The notes below the pieces were generated by a model. It had not been told where the DNA came from. It worked only from the letters and a program-made list of their open reading frames with translations, and made no database searches. The position numbers and the translations under genes were made by a program. From Acidimicrobiales bacterium (GTDB lineage: Bacteria; Actinomycetota; Acidimicrobiia; Acidimicrobiales; AC-14): a stretch of DNA of 38,340 bases. The DNA lies in NCBI GenBank assembly GCA_025463925.1, contig JAODBK010000007.1, positions 1-38,340 of the forward strand, written 5' to 3'. This document shows positions 31,289 through 38,340 of the stretch, in pieces; positions within the stretch are counted from its first letter, which is position 1; each line of letters starts with the position of its first letter.

Positions 31289-33855
31289 TGGAGCCGCGGA
31301 AGGGTCTGCGCTGTGTGCTGGTCTCGCACACGCATTGGGATCGTGAGTGGTATCGGACCTTCGAGAGTTTCCGCGGGCGACTCGTCGATGCGGTCGATCG
31401 GGTCCTCGACCTGCTCGGTGAGGATCCGGGTTGGCACTTTGTGTTGGACGGGCAGTCGATCGTCCTCGAGGACTACCTGGACGTTCGCCCCGACCGGCGC
31501 GCCGAGCTGGTCGGAGCGTGTCACAGCGGTCGTGTCGGGGTGGGGCCCTGGTATGTCCAGCCAGACTCGCTGCTCCCGGGCGGCGAAACTCACGTGCGCA
31601 ACCTGCTCGAAGGTCGCCGCGTTGCGTCGGAGTTCGGATCGGCGTCGACCGTGGCCTACACCCCCGACTCGTTCGGGCATCCGGCGCAGTTCCCTCAGAT
31701 CCTCGCGGGCTTCGGTCTGGACGCGTTCGTCTACTGGCGGGGAAACGGCTCGGAGATCGACACGCTCGGACCAACGTACGAGTGGGAGGCGCCCGACGGA
31801 TCGGTGATCCCGGCCTGCTTGCTGGCCAAGGGCTACTTCGGCGCGTCGGCGCTACCCGGTGACGTCCAGGAAGCGGTCGAGCGACTCACGGTGTTGGGAG
31901 AGCAGCTGGCCGAGGGTGATGGCGACGCAGTGGTGTTCATGAACGGTGTCGACCATGCGCTCCCCGACGCCAACACCGGCGAAGTGTGCGACGCGTTGGC
32001 GGCCGCCACTGGGTGGTCGGTGCGCCGCGGGCTGCTCGAGGACTACGTCGAGGCGGCGCTCGACGGCCGGCGCTTGGCCCGCTTCTCCGGGGAGCTCGTC
32101 GGCGCTCGGCTCACGATTGTCCTGCCGGGAGTCTGGTCATCACGGATGGCCTTGAAGCTTCGCAATCGGCGAGCCGAGACCGCGCTGGTGGGATGGGCGG
32201 AGCCGTGGGCCGCGCTTGGCAGTCGCTACGGCACGCCGGACGAGCGTCCGGCGCTGCGACTGGCGTGGCGTGCGCTACTGGAGAACCAGGCGCACGATTC
32301 GATTTGCGGGTGCTCGATCGACGAGGTCCACGAGCAGATGCAGGGCCGCTTCGACACCGCCGAGGGTCTGGCCGAGTCGACGACGGCCCGGGTCCTCGAA
32401 CAGCTCGCCGGGCTCGGCCCCGAGCGGCGCACGGCGTGGTCGGAGCAGTGCGACGTCGCGGTGTTCAACCCGTGCCCGTATCCGCGCACCGACGTCGTGC
32501 GCATCCCGCTGGACGGTTTTCCGCCGGTCCGCCAGGCCGGGGATGGCGCCGACCTCCACCCGTCGATCCTCGCCGGGCTCGTGCATTCCGGCTTCACTGT
32601 CGACGGCCAGCCGGCACGGATCGTGGCGTCGCAGGACCCGACGCGCTTCCAGGCAATCACGAACGCTGCGCCGATCGACCTCGAGGTCGTGGTCGTGGAT
32701 GTCCCGGCCTTCGGGTGGCGTCGCGTCGCGATCGCGCCGAGCAATGAAGCCGTCCCCGACGCCGTCGACGACGGACGACAGATCAACGCCGGCGACGTCG
32801 CCGTGGTCGCCGCTGCCGACGGGACCCTGACGGTCAAGCTGGGAGCGCGCCAGTGGTCGGGGCTCGCCGCGGTCGAGGATTGCGGCGACCGGGGCGACAG
32901 TTACGACGCCGACCCTGTCGGGCCGCTCGTCACCGACCCCACAGCGGTGTCGGTCGAGCGCCGACGCCACGCCAGCGGGATCCAGACGCTGCGCGTGACG
33001 CGAGCATTCGCGATTCCCGTCAGTCTTGGCGCCGATCGCGAAGGGCGTGCGGACACGACCACGACTTGCACGGTGACCACCGAGGTCCGGGTCGCGCCCG
33101 GTGTGGAACGCATCGACCTCTGCATGACGATCGACAACGCCGCCGACGACCATCGTCTTCGGCTGGTGTTTCCCACCGGCGCTGCCGTTGAGGAGTTCCG
33201 GGCCGCTACGACCTTCGATGTCGCGACACGATCGACGACACCCCCGAACGACGAGCACTGGGTCCACCCGGCACCGACGACCTTCCCCCACCAGGGGTGG
33301 GTTGCAGTCAACGGCCTGCTCGTCGGCTCGCCCGGCCTACCCGAAGCCGCGGTGACCCCCGACGGCACCATCAAGGTGACCGTGCTCCGGGCGGTGGGCT
33401 GGCTCAGCCGCGGCGACCTCCGTACCCGCCCCGTTCAGGCCGGCCCGGGGATGCCTGCTCCCGGCGCCCAGTGCCACGGCCGGCTCGTGGCTCGGCTCGT
33501 CCTCGCGACCGATGCCGATCCCTCCATCGCGCACGATGCCGAGCTCGGACTCCGTGCCGTGCCCGCCGGCGACGCGCCGCTTCTCGAACCCGGCGTGTCG
33601 ATACTCGAGCTGGCGCCGCGCGGGCTCACACTGAGCGCAGTGAAACCGGCAGGCGACGGGCGCGGCCTGATCGTGCGCGTCCTGAACCCAACCGACGAAA
33701 GTCTCGAAGCGCACCTGCGACTCGCCGGGGCGACGCCGTCGGTGAGCGCGGTTCGCCTCGACGAGACCCCGAGCAGCGACAGCATCCGGATCGTCGACGG
33801 ATCCGTGAACTTTGCGGTACCTCCCCACGCCTTGCGGTCGGTGCTCGTGCGCTGA
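31288..33855 (+). CDS. Glycoside hydrolase family 38 alpha-mannosidase (MngB-like)
   Basis: An 855-residue GH38 enzyme. The zinc/active-site motif SHTHWDREWY (13-22) has His14, His16 and Asp18 as expected ligands. TPDSFGHPAQFPQIL carries the probable nucleophile Asp127. The middle domain has VYWRGNGSEIDTLG, VVFMNGVDHALPD and LLENQAHDSICGCSIDEVHE. The C-terminal half is beta-rich (GWVAVNGLLVGSPGLPEAA, GDLRTRPVQAGPGMP). Length and HTHWDREW recall mannosylglycerate hydrolase MngB of E. coli, which splits 2-O-mannosylglycerate (phosphate) after uptake. There is no signal peptide, so it acts in the cytosol on imported substrate. ATG 31288 overlaps the LivHMG stop (TGATG), directly linking transporter and enzyme. 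The exact mannoside is unknown. Confidence 0.9.
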   Translation: MEPRKGLRCVLVSHTHWDREWYRTFESFRGRLVDAVDRVLDLLGEDPGWHFVLDGQSIVLEDYLDVRPDRRAELVGACHSGRVGVGPWYVQPDSLLPGGETHVRNLLEGRRVASEFGSASTVAYTPDSFGHPAQFPQILAGFGLDAFVYWRGNGSEIDTLGPTYEWEAPDGSVIPACLLAKGYFGASALPGDVQEAVERLTVLGEQLAEGDGDAVVFMNGVDHALPDANTGEVCDALAAATGWSVRRGLLEDYVEAALDGRRLARFSGELVGARLTIVLPGVWSSRMALKLRNRRAETALVGWAEPWAALGSRYGTPDERPALRLAWRALLENQAHDSICGCSIDEVHEQMQGRFDTAEGLAESTTARVLEQLAGLGPERRTAWSEQCDVAVFNPCPYPRTDVVRIPLDGFPPVRQAGDGADLHPSILAGLVHSGFTVDGQPARIVASQDPTRFQAITNAAPIDLEVVVVDVPAFGWRRVAIAPSNEAVPDAVDDGRQINAGDVAVVAAADGTLTVKLGARQWSGLAAVEDCGDRGDSYDADPVGPLVTDPTAVSVERRRHASGIQTLRVTRAFAIPVSLGADREGRADTTTTCTVTTEVRVAPGVERIDLCMTIDNAADDHRLRLVFPTGAAVEEFRAATTFDVATRSTTPPNDEHWVHPAPTTFPHQGWVAVNGLLVGSPGLPEAAVTPDGTIKVTVLRAVGWLSRGDLRTRPVQAGPGMPAPGAQCHGRLVARLVLATDADPSIAHDAELGLRAVPAGDAPLLEPGVSILELAPRGLTLSAVKPAGDGRGLIVRVLNPTDESLEAHLRLAGATPSVSAVRLDETPSSDSIRIVDGSVNFAVPPHALRSVLVR

Positions 33856-33957
33856 GTCAAGTCCGAGGTCTGTTCAATCATCGTCAGGGTCAGCAGCTTG
33901 CGGGCGCGAACCAGCGCGCCATCGGACGCGCCACGACGAGCGCGCCAGCAGCAGTCA

Positions 33958-34956
33958 TCAATCCTCGAGGCTCCCCCGGACCTGGAGCCCGACTGAGCTG
34001 ATTTGAATCGGGAGCACCCGGTAGCGCGAGTCCAATACGGCGACTCCATGCTCGAGCGCGTCCTTGGCTCGTCGGTTGGCGCTCAGGATCGTGACCGAGC
34101 CGCCGTCTCCACCCGCCCCATTGACCTTCCATCCGACCGCCCCTTGTGCGGCCGCCATGTCGATCACGCGTCGTGCGTCGACGCCCACCAGCTCAGGGTG
34201 CAGAAAGTCCTGCGCCTCAGTGTTGGCGATCATCGCCTGACCGAAGGCGTCGACATCCCGGGCAAGGACCGCGTCGCGAGCCGCGATCGCCGCATCTCGC
34301 AGCCCCGAGAACACCTCCGGCCCGCGACCGCCCACCATTTCGATGACCTGGCGATGGACGCCCGAGGAGTCATGTGCCTGACCGAGAAAGACCAGCGTCA
34401 GCCGCGAACCGAGTTCCTCCCATGGTGGCAGGGCGTGCACCGTCGCCTCGGGGTACGGCTCGATCTCGAGGTAATTGATCCCGCCGAACGCCGAGCACAG
34501 TTGGTCCTGGATCCCGCTCTGCACGCCGAGGATGTCGACCTCGAGGCGGTGCGCGGCATAGGCGAGGTCGCGGGGCGACGGTTGCTCGGAGCGCACGGCG
34601 GCCAACCCGCCCAGCAAAGCAACGGCTACGGCCGCGGACGTACCGGTGCCGCAACCAGGCGGGACCGCGGAGCGCACGCACACCTCGACGGCCAGATCCG
34701 CCGGGGGAGGCGACGCGTCGACCGCGGCCTCCAGCAGCGGGTGGCGGGCCACACGGGACGCCCCCGGCACGATCGGGTACCGGTCGCCCGAGGCTTGAAC
34801 GCTGAGCACCACCGGGTCCGGGCCGTCAATCATGCGAATCGAGACCTCCACTCCAGGAGCCACGGCGATGTTCAAGACCCGTCCCGGTCCGCCGAACCAG
34901 GTGTCGGTCCATCCACCGTTGTCGCAGATCCGCACCGGCACCGACGCCTCGATCAC
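33958..34956 (-). CDS. GHMP-family sugar kinase (heptokinase HddA/arabinokinase-like)
   Basis: A 332-residue GHMP kinase with motif 1 VPVRICDNGGWTDTWFGGPG (substrate/start motif of the D-glycero-D-manno-heptose 7-phosphate and fucose/arabinose kinase branch), motif 2 AVPPGCGTGTSAAVAVALLG (ATP loop) and motif 3 VNGAGGDGGSVTI. Also typical are HRLEVDILGVQSGIQDQLCS and FGGINYLEIEPYP. It should phosphorylate a sugar hydroxyl. GTG 34956 is chosen because the family starts there (VIEASVPVR); GTG 34977 extends it by 7 residues. It is convergent to the GH38 gene, so it has its own promoter; it may phosphorylate the sugar released by GH38 (inference). Confidence 0.87.
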   Translation of the reverse strand: MIEASVPVRICDNGGWTDTWFGGPGRVLNIAVAPGVEVSIRMIDGPDPVVLSVQASGDRYPIVPGASRVARHPLLEAAVDASPPPADLAVEVCVRSAVPPGCGTGTSAAVAVALLGGLAAVRSEQPSPRDLAYAAHRLEVDILGVQSGIQDQLCSAFGGINYLEIEPYPEATVHALPPWEELGSRLTLVFLGQAHDSSGVHRQVIEMVGGRGPEVFSGLRDAAIAARDAVLARDVDAFGQAMIANTEAQDFLHPELVGVDARRVIDMAAAQGAVGWKVNGAGGDGGSVTILSANRRAKDALEHGVAVLDSRYRVLPIQISSVGLQVRGSLED

Positions 34957-35080
34957 CCGCGAACACCCAATCCACACATCAACGCGAGATCAGCGGCCGG
35001 CTTCATCACTCACATCAGAGAGCGGGCCGGCCATCAGCGCAAGCCTCCACGCGATGAACCCCGAGTTTGCCTCCAGGGCC

Positions 35081-35114
35081 CGCGGCCGGCAGTTACAAGC
35101 GGGGAATCTCTATG
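35081..35114 (+). repeat. 5' module of the dispersed repeat, copy 2
   Basis: CGCGGCCGGCAGTTACAAG and the following bases match 38255-38286 (exact over CGGCCGGCAGTTA, looser after). It lies just before the 116-bp module, so copy 2 carries both modules, copy 1 only the 3' one and copy 3 only the 5' one. Confidence 0.5.
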
Positions 35115-35118
35115 CGCG

Positions 35119-35229
35119 TTGGCAGTCCTGGGGGGTCATTATGCGAACACCCCACCGCTAATCACAGGCGGGCCGATCGTGCTGTCGCCGCCAAACACGG
35201 TCCTGCGACGCGGTGACGGCAACCGGTGA
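35119..35229 (+). CDS. Candidate 36-residue peptide encoded by dispersed repeat, copy 2
   Basis: The frame from TTG 35119 to TGA 35227-35229 is the counterpart of 7641-7748. It reads LAVLGGHYANTPPLIT, a Gly-Gly, then PIVLSPPNTVLRRGDGNR. The same frame is open far upstream, antisense to the kinase gene, so the true start is unknown. The coding claim rests on the third-position bias of changes between the two copies. Function unknown. Confidence 0.4.
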   Translation: MAVLGGHYANTPPLITGGPIVLSPPNTVLRRGDGNR

Positions 35230-35240
35230 GTGTCACCAGC
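35125..35240 (+). repeat. Dispersed 116-bp repeat, copy 2
   Basis: A gap-free match to 7644-7759 in the same orientation, about 84% identical by my count. It sits in the 600-base gap between the GHMP kinase and the FtsX-type gene, in the same position relative to unrelated neighbours as copy 1 (an intergenic gap after a gene end). Confidence 0.8.
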
Positions 35241-35495
35241 GCGCGTCGATCGCGGTTCGCGTCGAGCAGCCCCAGTCAGATGTGAGCGCCCGCCGATCTA
35301 TCGAAGAAGGATGGAACACTTCGCTCGCACCATCCCTTCGTGTCGATCTGGCGCTGTTGTCGCGCTCGCGCGTGGGCGCTCGGAGCATGCCGATGAAGGC
35401 CCTCGGGACTCAGTCCGGTCAGGGTGCTGGCATGAGTTCGAGGAGGCCGGCTAGCTGCCTGGGCTAGCGCAGGGGCGTCGGCCACAATCTGAGCC
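35241..35495. other. Intergenic stretch without recognisable gene
   Basis: Short frames exist on both strands, for example a leftward one with LTGLSPEGLHRHAPSAHARA. None shows a family motif, a ribosome site or convincing codon use. It may contain remains of a mobile or repeated element linked to copy 2 of the repeat. I see no hairpin terminator. Confidence 0.3.
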
Positions 35496-35582
35496 ATCAG
35501 CACGAACCGGGGGGTTCTTCGCGTAGCCAGGTACCGCTTCGGGGCGACCTTCGGCCGCCGCTGGAGCGGCTACCTCGCGCTC

Positions 35583-38045
35583 GTGCTCCTGATATCGCTC
35601 ACCGGCGGGATCGCGATGGCATCGGTCGCGGCGGCCCGGCGCACCCAATCGTCGTTCTCGGCCTACCTGAAGAGCACCAACCCGTCGGACCTCACCATCT
35701 CGGCGTTCGGGCTCGGGTCGGGACCGGGGGGAGGCCAGCAGAAGGCGTTCACGGACACGGTCGCCCACCTGCCCCACGTCCGCCACGTGGCCACATTGAT
35801 CGGCCTCGACGTGATCCCGCTGACGGCGGCGGGCACCCCCGCCAAGCACGCCAGCGACCTGATCACCGCGGGCAGCGTCGACGGCCTGTTCAGCCGGCAG
35901 GATCGCGTCACCGTGATCCGCGGCCGGGCCGCCGACCCGACCCGGACGGACGAGTTCGTCGCGACCCGGGAATCAGCGAAGCTGCTCGGCATCCGCGTCG
36001 GGCAGGTTGTCACGACCGCTTTTTACACGGACGACCAGTTGCTCCTGCCGGGCTTCGGCACAGCGGCGGTGGCGCCGAAGCTGCGGCTCGGCGTCCGGCT
36101 GGTCGGCATCATCGAGAACGCCAACGACGTCGTGCAGGACGACGTCGACCGGGTGCCGGGCCTGGTGGTGTACACGCCGGCGATCACCCGTCAGCTGCTC
36201 GCCGGCTCGACCGTCGCCACGTACAACCTGCAGCTCGATCGCGGAGGTCGCGACGCCGCGGCGGTGGAGCAGGAGTTCCTTCGCGTGCTGCCCCCCGGTT
36301 CGACGTACACCTTCCACATCACGTCGCGGCTCGAGGGCACGGTGGAGCGGGCGGTGCGGCCCGAGTCGATCGCGCTCGGCGGCTTTGGCCTGATCGCCGG
36401 GTTGGCGGCGCTGTTCATCGGCGCCCAGGCCATCATCCGGCAGGTGCGCGCCGGCGACGCCGACACGCACGCGCTGCGCGCCGTCGGCGCCGGGCCCTTG
36501 ACGACGGTCGCCGACGGGTTGGCCGGCGTCCTCGGCGCGGTCGTCCTCGGAGCGATGCTCGCCGCGGGCGTCGCGATCGCGCTGTCGCCGATCGCCCCGC
36601 TCGGCCCGGTGCGGGCAGTGTTCCCCAAGTCGGGGGTCGCCGCCGACTGGACCGTCCTCGGGCTCGGACTGCTCGTGCTGGTCGTTGTGCTCGGCGCGGC
36701 GGCCGTCGCCGTCGCCTATCGCGCCGCGCCCCACCGGGTCGCCGGGGCGCTGGCCGTCGCGCCGGAGCGTCGCTCGAACGCAGCGCGGCTCGCGGCGGCG
36801 GCAGGACTGCCGGCGCCGGGCGTCGTCGGCCTCCGCTTCGCCCTCGACCGGGGACGCGGGCCGGCGGCCGCGCCGGTTCGTTCGGCGCTGCTGGGCACCG
36901 CGCTGGCCGTCGTGATGATGGTGGCGACACTCACGTTCGGGGCCAGCCTGCACGCGCTCGTCTCGCGGCCGGCGCTGTACGGGTGGAACTGGAACTACGC
37001 CCTTACCGCCACGAACAAGGTGCCGGTGAACGCGGTCGCGCTGCTCGACCACGATCCGGCGGTGGCGGCGTGGACCGGCGCGACTTTCGCGAACGCGCAG
37101 ATCGACGGCCAGAACGTCCCGATCCTGGTGCAGAAGTCGCGGGCCCAGCCGCAGCCACCGGTCCTGTCGGGTCACGAGCTGGACGCCGACGATCAGGCGG
37201 TGGTCGGCGCGGACACCCTGAAGCGGCTGCACAAGCGGGTCGGCGACACCGTCGTCATCACCTACGGCACGCCGGAGGCGGCGCCGGTCTACGTGCCACC
37301 GACAACGCTCCGGGTCGTCGGCACCGCGACGATGCCCGCGATGGGCTTCTCGAGCTTCATCAGCGACCACCCGTCGATGGGCACCGGGGTGCTGATCTCA
37401 GTCGGCATCGAGCCGCCGGCATTTCAGCAGGCGCTGCGCAGCCCGGATCCTCTGTACGCCGACGGACCCGACATCGCGCTGGTCCGCATGCGCCGCGGCC
37501 TGACGGACGCAGCCAGTCGCGCCGACATTCGGCGCATCGCCGACGCCGCCAACGCCGCTATTGCGAAAGACCCCAACGCCGTCGCGGACAACGTCCAGGT
37601 CCTGTCGGTCCAACGGCCGGCCGAGATCGTCAACTACCGGTCGGTCGGCGCCACACCGGCGGTGCTCGCGCTGGGTCTCGCGGCGGGCGCGGTCGTCGCG
37701 CTGGCGCTCACGCTGGTGGCATCGGTCCGTCGGCGCCGGCGCGACCTCGCACTGCTGAAGACGCTCGGCTTTCGACCTCGTCAGCTGGCCGCGACGGTCG
37801 CGTGGCAGGCGTCGGTGGCCGCGGTCGTCGGCATCGCGGTCGGCGTGCCGCTCGGTATCGCGCTCGGGCGTCAGCTGTGGATCCTGTTCGCGCGCAGCAT
37901 CCACGCGGTGCCGCATCCCACGGTGCCGGTGCCATCGGTGCTGCTGGTCGCGGCGGGGACGCTCGTGCTGGCGAACCTCGTCGCCGCGCTGCCCGGTCGA
38001 AGCGCAGCACGCACTCCGGCGGCGCTGGTCATGCGAACGGTTTGA
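35583..38045 (+). CDS. FtsX-type ABC transporter permease, orphan, start unclear
   Basis: About 820 residues with the double-FtsX plan. Membrane core one: LIAGLAALFIGAQAIIRQVR then DTHALRAVGAGPLTTVADG. A central block contains LRFALDRGRGPAAAPVRSAL. Extracytoplasmic domains lie before and between. The final core is LALGLAAGAVVALALTLVAS, RRRRRDLALLKTLGFRPRQL and VGIAVGVPLGIALGRQLWIL. The frame is open upstream to 35493 and codes for a family-like N-terminus (RVARYRFGATFGRRWSGYLA), but no ATG, GTG or TTG occurs before GTG 35583. The GTG would cut into the first membrane helix. The original start may have been lost or a rare codon used (ATC 35496). No ATPase gene is adjacent, so the partner must lie elsewhere. 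Confidence 0.82.
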   Translation: MLLISLTGGIAMASVAAARRTQSSFSAYLKSTNPSDLTISAFGLGSGPGGGQQKAFTDTVAHLPHVRHVATLIGLDVIPLTAAGTPAKHASDLITAGSVDGLFSRQDRVTVIRGRAADPTRTDEFVATRESAKLLGIRVGQVVTTAFYTDDQLLLPGFGTAAVAPKLRLGVRLVGIIENANDVVQDDVDRVPGLVVYTPAITRQLLAGSTVATYNLQLDRGGRDAAAVEQEFLRVLPPGSTYTFHITSRLEGTVERAVRPESIALGGFGLIAGLAALFIGAQAIIRQVRAGDADTHALRAVGAGPLTTVADGLAGVLGAVVLGAMLAAGVAIALSPIAPLGPVRAVFPKSGVAADWTVLGLGLLVLVVVLGAAAVAVAYRAAPHRVAGALAVAPERRSNAARLAAAAGLPAPGVVGLRFALDRGRGPAAAPVRSALLGTALAVVMMVATLTFGASLHALVSRPALYGWNWNYALTATNKVPVNAVALLDHDPAVAAWTGATFANAQIDGQNVPILVQKSRAQPQPPVLSGHELDADDQAVVGADTLKRLHKRVGDTVVITYGTPEAAPVYVPPTTLRVVGTATMPAMGFSSFISDHPSMGTGVLISVGIEPPAFQQALRSPDPLYADGPDIALVRMRRGLTDAASRADIRRIADAANAAIAKDPNAVADNVQVLSVQRPAEIVNYRSVGATPAVLALGLAAGAVVALALTLVASVRRRRRDLALLKTLGFRPRQLAATVAWQASVAAVVGIAVGVPLGIALGRQLWILFARSIHAVPHPTVPVPSVLLVAAGTLVLANLVAALPGRSAARTPAALVMRTV

Positions 38046-38107
38046 TCCCCCACCACTTCCAGCACAAACGCTCGGGTCGTCTGCGTTCGAGCTTCCTGAA
38101 AGCGTGA

Positions 38108-38257
38108 CTAGTCGAGCGACCGCAATGTGCCGCTTGCGCGCACTTCGACGACATGGACGAGCTGCAGAAGAACCGCTCGGTATCGCTCGTCCACAACAGT
38201 CTCAGCCCGCCGCCTGAGAAATTCGCCTGCGGAGCGTGTGTGACGTTCGGGGTCCAC
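38108..38257 (-). CDS. Possible small protein (49 aa), unknown
   Basis: A leftward frame from GTG 38257 to TAG 38108-38110 codes for a helical, Arg/Val-rich peptide (SAGEFLRRRAETVVDERY, then VLLQLVHVVEVRASGTL). It starts inside the partial repeat beside the tRNA. There is no homology I recognise and no clear ribosome site. The 254-base gap from 38046 to 38299 holds nothing else except the repeat module. Confidence 0.22.
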   Translation of the reverse strand: MDPERHTRSAGEFLRRRAETVVDERYRAVLLQLVHVVEVRASGTLRSLD

Positions 38258-38286
38258 GGCCGGCAGTTAGATGGCGGGAACTCTTG
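38255..38286 (+). repeat. 5' module of the dispersed repeat, partial copy 3
   Basis: CACGGCCGGCAGTTAGATG and the bases after it match 35081-35114. The similarity fades 14 bases before the tRNA 3' end. The 3' 116-bp module seen in copies 1 and 2 is absent here. Confidence 0.45.
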
Positions 38287-38299
38287 TCTCCGCGGTTTG

Positions 38300-38340
38300 C
38301 AGCCCCAACGGGATTCGAACCCGTGCCGCCACCTTGAGAG
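38300..38340 (-). tRNA. tRNA-Glu (CTC), 3' part, cut by window end
   Basis: Read leftward from 38340: anticodon loop CT-CTC-AA, 3' anticodon stem GGTGG, a four-base variable loop CGGC, T stem/loop ACGGG-TTCGAAT-CCCGT with five perfect pairs, acceptor strand TGGGGCT, and discriminator G at 38300. The four-base variable loop and the CTC anticodon fit tRNA-Glu. CCA is not encoded (CAAA follows). The 5' half lies beyond 38340. Confidence 0.85.

Noticed and set aside
34003-35229. Rightward 408-codon frame opposite the GHMP kinase, ending in the repeat peptide
   Set aside because: Most of it is the antisense shadow of the kinase; only its last 34 codons (the repeat) show selection on codons, so I list that part alone.
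35276-35503. Leftward 75-codon frame in the gap before the FtsX permease
   Set aside because: No motif, no ribosome site; could be a relic but nothing supports it as a gene.
35973-37370. Leftward 465-codon frame opposite the orphan FtsX permease
   Set aside because: Low-complexity antisense shadow; the permease frame has clear membrane helices.
1-38340. CRISPR array, insertion sequence or prophage
   Set aside because: No regularly spaced direct repeats of CRISPR type, no transposase or integrase motif and no phage structural gene were seen on either strand.

Overview
The window is high-GC DNA with high-GC third codon positions. It carries several families typical of Actinomycetota: a DUF222-type HNH endonuclease tail, a LuxR-type large ATPase, an F420-type LLM oxidoreductase, PPOX/flavin proteins and fused Liv-type transporters. 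It is most likely a soil or aquatic actinobacterium, possibly Acidimicrobiia-like; that rank is a guess. Many starts are GTG or TTG, and many genes overlap by ATGA or TGATG.

Layout. 1-2100 is a decayed zone: HNH tail, a sulfotransferase broken by two single-base indels, a DJ-1/PfpI remnant and a small PPOX protein. 2179-7631 is a PadR-controlled efflux module: ATPase and PadR leftward; a second ATPase, an FtsX/MacB-type permease and a lipoprotein rightward. 7640-7760 holds copy 1 of a dispersed repeat with a protein-coding substitution pattern. 7949-13890 is a patchwork of small enzymes and regulators (ArsR-VOC, an unknown protein, a DHFR-like protein, a PPOX fragment, VOC, MarR, a truncated LAL ATPase, GNAT), with several gene stumps and chimeric ends.

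13925-19065 looks like a copper/sulfur envelope cluster: a DUF4395 membrane protein and a secreted protein leftward, and a secreted selenium-binding-protein (methanethiol oxidase)-like propeller coupled to a CopD/YtkA-like membrane protein rightward. 19161-22646 is a tightly coupled leftward catabolic operon (SnoaL-like, cytochrome P450, 3-alpha-HSD-like SDR, LLM oxidoreductase), suggesting oxidation of a steroid- or terpenoid-like substrate.

22888-34956 is the most striking region. A branched-chain-amino-acid-type (Liv) ABC system has been rearranged into fusions: LivF is the C-terminal half of an MFS transporter, LivH-LivM-LivG is one 1062-residue protein ending in a Rho_N/SAP-like motif and a last membrane helix, and the binding protein is membrane-anchored. 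A LacI regulator, a GH38 alpha-mannosidase (translationally coupled to the transporter) and a GHMP sugar kinase share the locus. A perfect 12-bp LacI-type palindrome sits over the MFS-LivF promoter and a degenerate copy precedes the binding-protein gene. I infer an uptake and processing system for a mannosylated compound rather than for amino acids.

34957-38340 holds copy 2 of the dispersed repeat, an orphan FtsX-type permease with no normal start codon, a partial third repeat copy, and the 3' half of a leftward tRNA-Glu(CTC) cut by the window edge. Functions were assigned by reading motifs and remembered family sequences; no database search was run.
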